Source: Linum tenue
Taxonomy: Eukaryota; Streptophyta; Magnoliopsida; Malpighiales; Linaceae
Assembly (NCBI GenBank): GCA_946122785.1
Contig: CAMGYJ010000010.1
Span: forward strand, 16,157,467-16,221,466
Direction of reading: 5' to 3'
DNA length: 64,000 nt
A program made the translations under genes and the position numbers. This document shows positions 57,885-64,000 of the stretch, one piece after another (position 1 is the first letter of the stretch; every line of letters begins with the position of its first letter). The notes below the pieces were generated by a model. The model did not search any database, was not told where the DNA came from, and saw only the letters and a program-made list of their open reading frames with translations.

Positions 57885-58892
57885 TTGTTGTGTGATCCAG
57901 TCTGTGGTCCACCTCCCTGCTCCAGTTCCTTACTCTTCCTCTTATAGGTCCAACATTCCTCAATTTTATGATTATTCTTTTTGCAGAACTTGTAGTACTT
58001 TTTGCCTTTCTCTCTCTCATTACTGTCTAAGGTCTTGGCATTATCAGTTTGTACTGCAAGGGCCATAGTTTAAGACTTCTTTCCAGTTCCTGAATCATTG
58101 GCCTTTAGTTCTTGATCATGTTGGAGGAGATCATCCACTGCATCAACTACAGTAGGTAATGGCTTCAACATCAGGAGCTGCTTCTTTACTCCCTCATAAT
58201 CTGGGTTGAGTCCTCGAAGGAATCGGATCAGATAGTCAATTTCTTGTTCCCCGTTATATGCAGTCACAACAGTACAGGGTTTGGGTTCATGGGATGCAAT
58301 TACATTCTACAATTGGGCTAAACTCGGTGTATTCATCCCATACCTCTTAAAAATAGTATAGTACTGAGTGATAGACATAGTACCCTGCTTGCATCTATGG
58401 ATATCATCCTCCAGGTTCGTCAACCTATTGGCATTTAGTTGACTGAATTTGCGATGAAGTTCATCGCACAAAGGTTTTTGCATTTTCATGGCTCATAACA
58501 GTTCGCTTAATATCCTTCCGTAGCGAGTTCAAAATCCAAGTTACAACAACAATGTTGCAACTATTCCACAAAAGGTAGCTCAGATCATTTCTGGCTGGTA
58601 TAGCCATAGATCCATCTATGAAGCTAAGCTTATGCTTCATCTTCAGCGCCTTCTTCATAGATCTACTCCACATGGAGTAATTGCTCTCATCGAGTCATTT
58701 AGAAAAGATGGGTTGTGTGAAACTTTCATTTGGGTCCAGATAGAGTGGATTACTGAAGGTGATGACACCATTGTTGCTGGTTTGATCTCCTCCAGACCCA
58801 TATAAACAGCCGGTAGTGGTAGTGTTGGTGTTGGAGACACCACTAGCATTCTGGGATTCGCCCATCAATAGCGACGCAGTATGCTGTGACAT
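57854..58892 (-). pseudogene. Copia gag, broken
   Basis: Starts near MSQHTASLLMGES at 58892. Pieces 58849-58655, 58673-58461, 58489-58307, 58267-58070 and 58066-57854 together give a Copia gag (UBN2-type) with LYLDPNES, DLSYLLWNSCNIVVVTWILNS-type text, QYYTIFKRYGM and DYLIRFLRGLNPDY. The zinc knuckle reads YKFCKKNNHKIEEC, with Tyr in place of the first Cys. The frame changes at each junction. Confidence 0.85.
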
Positions 58893-58917
58893 CTTGTTCC
58901 GAAAATCGGCCTAGGAT

Positions 58918-58933
58918 GGCCACTCTCATACCT
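58918..58933 (-). other. Degenerate Copia primer binding site
   Basis: The minus strand reads AGGTATGAGAGTGG directly after the LTR end TCA. This differs at two positions from TGGTATCAGAGC, the usual initiator tRNA-Met site. Confidence 0.65.
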
Positions 58934-59069
58934 TGACGAAGTTCTAGGTTTAGGGTAGAAATGTAGCCGAGAATCACAGAGGTAGCAAGCTGCTACTCTG
59001 CTCTTTTATATCAACTTTGTAATTAGGATAAAATTTGATTGCCACGTGTTACACTTATGTTGGCTGTGT
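58934..59069 (-). repeat. Copia 5' LTR remnant, 136 bp
   Basis: Matches 53884-54020 and then stops at GTTTAAACAC, where unrelated DNA begins. The missing 196 bp indicate a deletion or a breakpoint. Confidence 0.75.
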
Positions 59070-59525
59070 TTAAACACTTTTTTTGGCTGATTCTTCTTCC
59101 TCGATCATGATAATCGATATGCTTGTCATCTCGATTAACAGCTTTATGAGCTTTATATAGCTTCACCGGCGTTAGCTCGAGATCATAGATGTCGCCATTC
59201 AACATATAGGTCATGCCGGTGATTGAGGTGGATATCTCGATCACCGATGGGCCTAAAGTAAATAGCCACATTATCATGATTTTACGATCTCTCTGCTCTT
59301 GGTAAAAGGGATGAGATCATCGGATGCTCAAAATTGAAGTGGCTCAACATTGTTTGTTTATAGCTCGGCCATTTGTTGTGAAGAAGATCAACTTGGATGC
59401 ATAGCAACAACTCACTTCAGTAGTAATCAAACTCTACAAATGACATGATGGAAATATGGATGCTACTAAGGATCGAACAAGAGGTGTCGTGTTCAAATCT
59501 TTCACGTTGTATTTCGACTAGGCTT
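59070..59525. other. Flanking DNA with an unrecognised coding-like piece
   Basis: On the minus strand 59277-59070 is open and has protein-like text (MIMWLFTLGPSVIEISTSI, then NGDIYDLELTPVKLYKAHKA). It runs into the Copia LTR remnant, where it stops. I do not recognise the family. It may be an exon of a gene cut by the Copia breakpoint. Confidence 0.35.
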
Positions 59526-59792
59526 TAGGGATGTCAATGGGTCGGGTCGAGTCGGGTTGATTTGGATTTTGCCAAATTCGAATCCAAATCTATGGGTTTA
59601 TCCATAAAAAAACTCATGGTAAAACCCAATGGGTTTGGGACTTTCAAACCCAACCCGCTAGGTATCCGCGGGTTCATGGATACTCATTTATTTTATGTTA
59701 AAAGATGCACAATAACAAGTTCACGTCAAAATAAAAGTCTAACGTCAATCTGCCCATACAAATTATCCATACTAAAACCACTAATCTAGAAC

Positions 59793-61289
59793 GGTTAATG
59801 CCACATTTGGTCACTGTGATTACTAAATTGTGTCATGTTTAATCATTAAAAAAAGTTAATATCAAATTTGGTCACTCTAATTACTAAAACAGGTCAGACT
59901 TAGTCACTCTCTGTTAGTCTCCATCCAACTCCGTTAATGGAGTTCGTTATGACCCAAAAATGGTCAAACCTGACCCTCCATGTCATACATCCAACCCAAC
60001 CCATGAACCAAACCCGATCCAGAACTAAACTAGAGCTCATCACCACCACCACAACCGCCGTCCTCTGGTGATCACATCGGCCGGAAACAACCCGACCACT
60101 CCCCGCCTCAAGTCCCGCTCCTTCTCAAGCCCAGCCTTGCGGTGTCGTACATCTTCTTCCTCCAATTTTGGTACTAGTACCACAGCCGCAGCAGCAGAAG
60201 ACAACCCTGCCCTCCATTGCAGAACCACACTCAATACTCCCAGGGCCATCACGACGAAGCTCACTACAGCTAGCCCGAAGCCCAAGCACGGCTCCAATCC
60301 TCCCTCTCCTCAATATCCTCGTAGTTTATCTCTATTCAATGACAGTTTCAAGTTCAAAGTAAGCCCCTTCATTTTTCTCCTTTTGATTTGGGTGAAATTC
60401 TTGCGACCAGGATATGGAATTAAGGAGAAGAGGGTTGTAATGGTGGAATCTCCATCGCTATCCACAAGAATCTCCATCCTGACGCCGCCAATAACAATGT
60501 CAAGCCAAAAATTTGAGGTGAAGAGGGTTGCAATGGTGGAATCTTCGCCCAGAGCCGTAAAGCAGGAGTCGTCGTCGCCGCTTCAGCATCATCCATTGAC
60601 GCCTAAACTGTCTGACTTGAGGTCTTATGATGACGACGAGCCGCAATGGGGGAATCGATTTAGAGTTTCGTCTACTGCTGCCGGCGCGGATGGGGGAAGC
60701 TGACGGCGGCGCCTGACGAAGAAGGTGGATTTGAGGGTTCATTGTCTACTACAATGGAGGAAACTGACGGCGGCGCCTGACGAAGAAGAAGAAAACAATG
60801 CGTCTTCAAAGGAGGATCCGGGACAAGGGGGTCAAGGGGTAGCGTGGAGCTCTTCATCTCTCCTTGGAGTTCGATCGAAAATGGCTGAATCTAGAGGAAG
60901 GAGCAGAGCTCTGCGAGGAAGAAGAAAGATTTTTGGTCTGAAACTGGCCACTAACCCATTGGATTTTCCAATTTTGTTTTGTTAGGTGGGCTAGGATTTG
61001 GTTTTGGGTCGGGATGGGTCAATAGTTTGGGTTGGGTGTATGACATGGCGGGTTTAGTGACATGGCGGGTCGGGTTTGACCATTTTTCTCAAAACGGCGC
61101 TGACTAGGCTCTCATGTTAGCCACGTCAGCACATAACGAACTCCATTAACGGAGTTGGGCAGAGATTAACGGAGTGACTAAATATGACCTGTTTTAGTAA
61201 TTAGAGTGACCAAATTTTATATTAACTTTTTCTAGTGACTAAACGTGACACAATTTAGTAATCACAGTGGCCAAATATGGCATTAAACC
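59793..61289. mobile_element. Mutator-like (MULE) element with long inverted repeats, nested in the hAT-like element
   Basis: Starts GGTTAATGCCACATTTGG and ends with the inverse of GGTTTAATGCCATATTTGG. The terminal inverted repeats match over about 165 bp, then about 60 more after an indel. A perfect 10-bp duplication AATCTAGAAC flanks it (59783-59792, 61290-61299). No transposase is present. The GC-rich interior suggests captured gene sequence (Pack-MULE). Confidence 0.85.
60068..60703 (+). other. ORF in the MULE interior, possible captured gene sequence
   Basis: A 211-codon frame from 60068, Ser/Thr/Pro-rich. Words include TPRLKSRSFSSPALRCR and ITTKLTTASPKPKHGSNPPS. VVMVESPSLS and VAMVESSPRA, in KRVVMVES/KRVAMVES repeats about 35 codons apart, indicate an internal duplication. 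A GTAAGC at 60360 could be a splice donor. No domain is recognised. GC content is clearly higher than in the inverted repeats. Whether it is expressed is unknown. Confidence 0.35.
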
Positions 61290-62057
61290 AATCTAGAACA
61301 TACAAGCAAGCCACAAATTAACCATACAAATTGTTCAACATTAAAGATAAACATCCATAAACAACATGATTAATCGAAAGCTTCTTTCTCCTTGAGAACT
61401 TGAACATTGTCATCTTAGTTTCACTCTCAAAAACAAACAAAGCCAGTAGTGCATAACGATTGGAAATTTGGAATCATATACTCATTTACTAACCACAATA
61501 TTCCAAAATTTGTTACCTTGCAAATGGAGTTCTTTGATAGCAGACACAACGGGAATCAACAATCTCTTCTTCTAAATTCAACCAAAACACGATCACATAG
61601 CCACTCATGACATGCTTGTTAATATATTGTTATTATGGAGATGTGTGATGGCAGAATGATATAATAAGTAAGCCTACTCTTTTAGGTTTGTATCTTTAGC
61701 GTGGAGCCTAGGTTGAATTGGTCGATTCTTTAAATAAGAATATGTCCAGAGAAAAATAAATGATACTGCAAGGATCTTGAAGACAAACTATAAATCATAT
61801 GAATAGGTACTAAAGAAATCTTCTTTTGTTGTTGAAATATCTTTCTGTCATGGGAAAATTGATTATATGGGTGTGTACGGGTATCCATGGGTCGGATATA
61901 CCTAAACCTAAACTCAACCCAATTCGATGAACAGTATAACGAGTTTAAACCCAAACCTGACCCGAAACCCGTCAACATGGATTTTACCCGTGTTGATCGG
62001 GTTGCATCGGTTAGGGTATCCGTGGATCGGCGTTTTATTGCCATCCCTAATAGGCTT

Positions 62058-62399
62058 ACAAGGCAACGAATAATGTATAGTACCAACATGAGTAAAATTT
62101 TGATAGGTTATCCTATACAAATTAGTTGGCCGTTATCAGTGTACAGGGGATTAACAGAGGATTAACCCTAAGACTCCGATTTCGCTTCATCTTCAGATCA
62201 TAGGAAAGAGCAAGAGAATTCCAACTAAAAAGGAAAAGAAGGTAAACAATGTTTCTACAGGTCCTAAGAAATGCCATTCTAAGTCTGTTTAGTCAATTTT
62301 AAAAATTTATAAGTAATTCTTAGGTTAGAGTATTACTCTGTAAGTGTTTCATAATTGTACCGCAATGACATAACTAATAGTAGTTGTTTATGTGCTTAT
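62058..62399. other. Short region without a feature
   Basis: AT-rich DNA between the hAT-like target duplication and the LTR fragment. I see nothing in it. Confidence 0.5.
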
Positions 62400-63838
62400 T
62401 CTCACGGACAATTGATCATTGGGCGTGACATTGACAAGTTCCAAATGGTTTTTTGCGCACCTCACTGGACCTCGGTGTGTTCACGGTCTGTTGACCGTGA
62501 AAATCATCCCCAGGCCGTGATGTGGACCAAAACGACACCAGAGACCTGCGTGTTGGTCTGATGTCACGGTTTGTGGTAAAATGTCACGGTCGTGAAGTGC
62601 AGACCGTGAAAGTAACTATCGGGCTCTATAAATAGAAGGCTGCTGGGAGGGAGAAAAGGGAGCTTTTCTAGGGTTTTAATTTTCAGAATAAATGAGGGTT
62701 TTTAGTGAGAGATTAGGGTTTCCTCTTCCTAATCTAGAGAGAGAAAGTTTCATTCAAAAGAGAAAGAAGGAGATTTGGGCTTGTCTTAAACTAGACGAGT
62801 GAAGATTCTTACCTCTCAAGGGAGATTCAAGCAACAATAAAGGAAGATTGTCATCTCTTCATGGTTCTTTCTCTCCTTTTTCTTGTTTTCCCTTGCCTAG
62901 CTATGGAATAGCCTCCCTACTCACTTGAGTATTGTGGATCCTAGTCTAGATGTGTGTTAGGATATAAAAACTTGATTCTATTGTGTTGATTGAATGTATA
63001 TATAATATTGGAGGTATTTTTCATGAATGATTGAATGTGCTAGCTTTAACTCATGATTGGGCCATTTTGACCTAGGTGGAGAGAATCTCCTTATTGAAAG
63101 AGGCTTTGAGAAGTTGGATTTTTGGCCAATTTGTGTCACCCACCTAGGCAAATTAGGACAAACCTTAAATTAATCATGATTAGTGAGTGTTGCTTGCATT
63201 ATATCATTGTTGGGTCAAAATTAACCCAGAGGGTGGAAATCCTCTTTGGTCCATAGGGAGCTTGACCTCATGGCCTCTTGGTAACCCCTTCTAGGTTAAT
63301 CTAGGGCCAAAACCTCAAGTATAGAAGTAGTACCATGATCCCACCATGATTGGTTTCTCTCCGCCGTCCGGAGTAAGTTCCGAGTGATTTGTTTACAACC
63401 CTTAGTCTATCAATTTAGAGGGGCTAATCATTCAGCCTATTGTTGTCATCCTTAGCCGAAGATTAACAGAGTTAGACCACTAACTTGATGCAACAATCCT
63501 AGATTGGTTAACTAAGAGAGTTAGGATTTCCTCGGTTGATCGGTTAAAGAGCTAGATTCTCTAGCTTCTTGTCACAAACCTTTATCGATCAACTAGGAGA
63601 GTTTGCCCACTACCTAGTTGCACTTGCACCCACGTCACGGTATATGAAACACCTCCTTCACACTAGAGTTTCGTTCATGCTTTCTTAATACGAGACTAGG
63701 GGAAGCAATACCAAGTGAGTCCTCTCATATAGAATTCTCCTCACTTTACTTGTTTGTTTATTTGGTTAGTTTTCTTAGTTTAAACCCAAAACCGTTTGCC
63801 AGATAACAACCTAAGCGATTGAAATAGGGGTACATGGA
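62400..63838 (+). repeat. Athila-like LTR fragment (family C-like), plus strand
   Basis: Contains CACG/CGTG dyads at 62480-62600 and CTATAAATAG at 62626-62635. An AGGGTTTTAATTTTC-type leader follows, then GTGTGTTAGGATAT and later blocks with the same order as in the Athila LTRs. The canonical TGAT start and the TCA end are both missing, and no internal sequence follows. It is a solo or truncated LTR. Confidence 0.6.
62480..62605 (+). promoter_or_regulatory. Dyad cluster with TCACGGTCGTGA (family C)
   Basis: TTCACGGTC and GACCGTGAA face each other at 62480-62488 and 62493-62501. TCACGGTCGTGA (5-bp arms, central GT) lies at 62584-62595. Half sites GCCGTGAT, GTCACGGTTT and GACCGTGAAA lie around them. 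The TATA-like box follows 30 bp later. Confidence 0.8.
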
Positions 63839-64000
63839 CCCAGTGGCGGATCTAGGAATTCTAGGTAGGGGTGTCCCTCTATAAAAAATTAAATTAAATT
63901 AAATATTAGAATTAAATTAAATAATTATTAAATTTGAAAATATCTAACTATAAAAGTTTCATTAAAAGTTCAGACGTGTTTCGTCAAATGATAAAATGCA
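63839..64000. mobile_element. Possible hAT-type terminus running off the window
   Basis: The LTR fragment stops and CAGTGGCGGATCTAGGAATT begins, a start common in plant hAT-related or other dispersed elements, followed by an AT-rich body. The other end is outside the window, so this is tentative. Confidence 0.3.

Larger units (their letters stand above)
53884..59069 (-). mobile_element. Decayed Copia element with truncated 5' LTR
   Basis: On the minus strand: 5' LTR remnant (59069-58934), degenerate tRNA-Met-like primer site, gag, protease, integrase, RT, RNase H, polypurine tract (GAGGGAGGG, about 54224-54216) and a 332-bp 3' LTR (54215-53884). Order PR-IN-RT-RH is Copia. The 136 shared LTR bases differ at about ten positions, so it is clearly older than the LARD. 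A retroposon lies in gag at about 57447-57884. Stops and frameshifts are everywhere. Confidence 0.88.
59526..62049. mobile_element. Non-autonomous hAT-like element, about 1 kb, carrying a nested insertion
   Basis: The left end is TAGGGATGTCAATGGGTCGG; the right end reversed is TAGGGATGGCAATAAAACG. Flanks are CTAGGCTT and ATAGGCTT, an 8-bp target duplication with one mismatch. Subterminal GGGTCGGGT-, CCCAACCCG- and ACCCGTG-type words are frequent. After removal of the nested element (59793-61289) about 1.0 kb remains. No transposase. Confidence 0.7.

Noticed and set aside
57538..58068. 176-codon plus-strand ORF
   Set aside because: Runs through the retroposon and antisense to Copia gag; no domain.

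Overview
The window is nuclear DNA of a flowering plant, most likely a eudicot. The evidence is spliced GT-AG exons of a plant DDT-domain gene, a plant-type F-box gene, and dense Ty3/Gypsy (Tat/Ogre and Athila type), Ty1/Copia, LINE, hAT and Mutator sequence. I cannot name the species. Only two convincing host genes are present in 64 kb: an intronless F-box gene (3462-4667, +) and a 12-exon DDR4-like DDT-domain gene (46334-52466, +). Almost everything else is transposable-element sequence in successive layers.

Layout. 1-424: AT-rich DNA with a diverged direct repeat. 425-3156: a 5'-truncated, broken LINE ending about 300 bp before the F-box gene. 4668-6898: mostly featureless DNA. 6899-20562: a very young 13.7-kb large retrotransposon derivative with 3.76-kb LTRs, a short gag ORF, no pol and a 94-bp higher-order tandem array. 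20563-24259: the 3' part of a non-autonomous Athila-type element. 24276-26905: the minus-strand 3' part of a Copia element, cut by a 100-N gap (26906-27005). 27006-33614: fragments of elements, including a 370-bp Gypsy-type LTR and an Athila remnant. 33620-45361: a structurally complete Athila element on the minus strand with a perfect ATAAC target duplication, about 1 kb upstream of the DDR4-like gene. 53165-53783: a fold-back MITE. 53884-59069: a decayed Copia element (minus) with a retroposon insert. 59526-62049: a small hAT-like element carrying a nested Mutator-like element with a 10-bp target duplication. 62400-63838: an Athila-like LTR fragment. 63839-64000: a possible hAT-type terminus running off the window.

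How the parts relate. No operon or pathway is encoded. The two host genes are embedded in retroelements, and the intact Athila provides the nearest upstream flank of the DDR4-like gene. As assembled, that gene carries a one-base frameshift that separates its DDT/remodeler-binding part from its acidic C-terminal tail.

The most unusual signal is a set of dyads in the U3 part of three Athila LTR families. Each has a shared centre (CGACCG or CGGTCG) and family-specific arms that change together on both sides. They sit upstream of TATA-like boxes and, in the intact element, also in the spacer before the env-like ORF. All calls are by eye; no database or alignment program was used.
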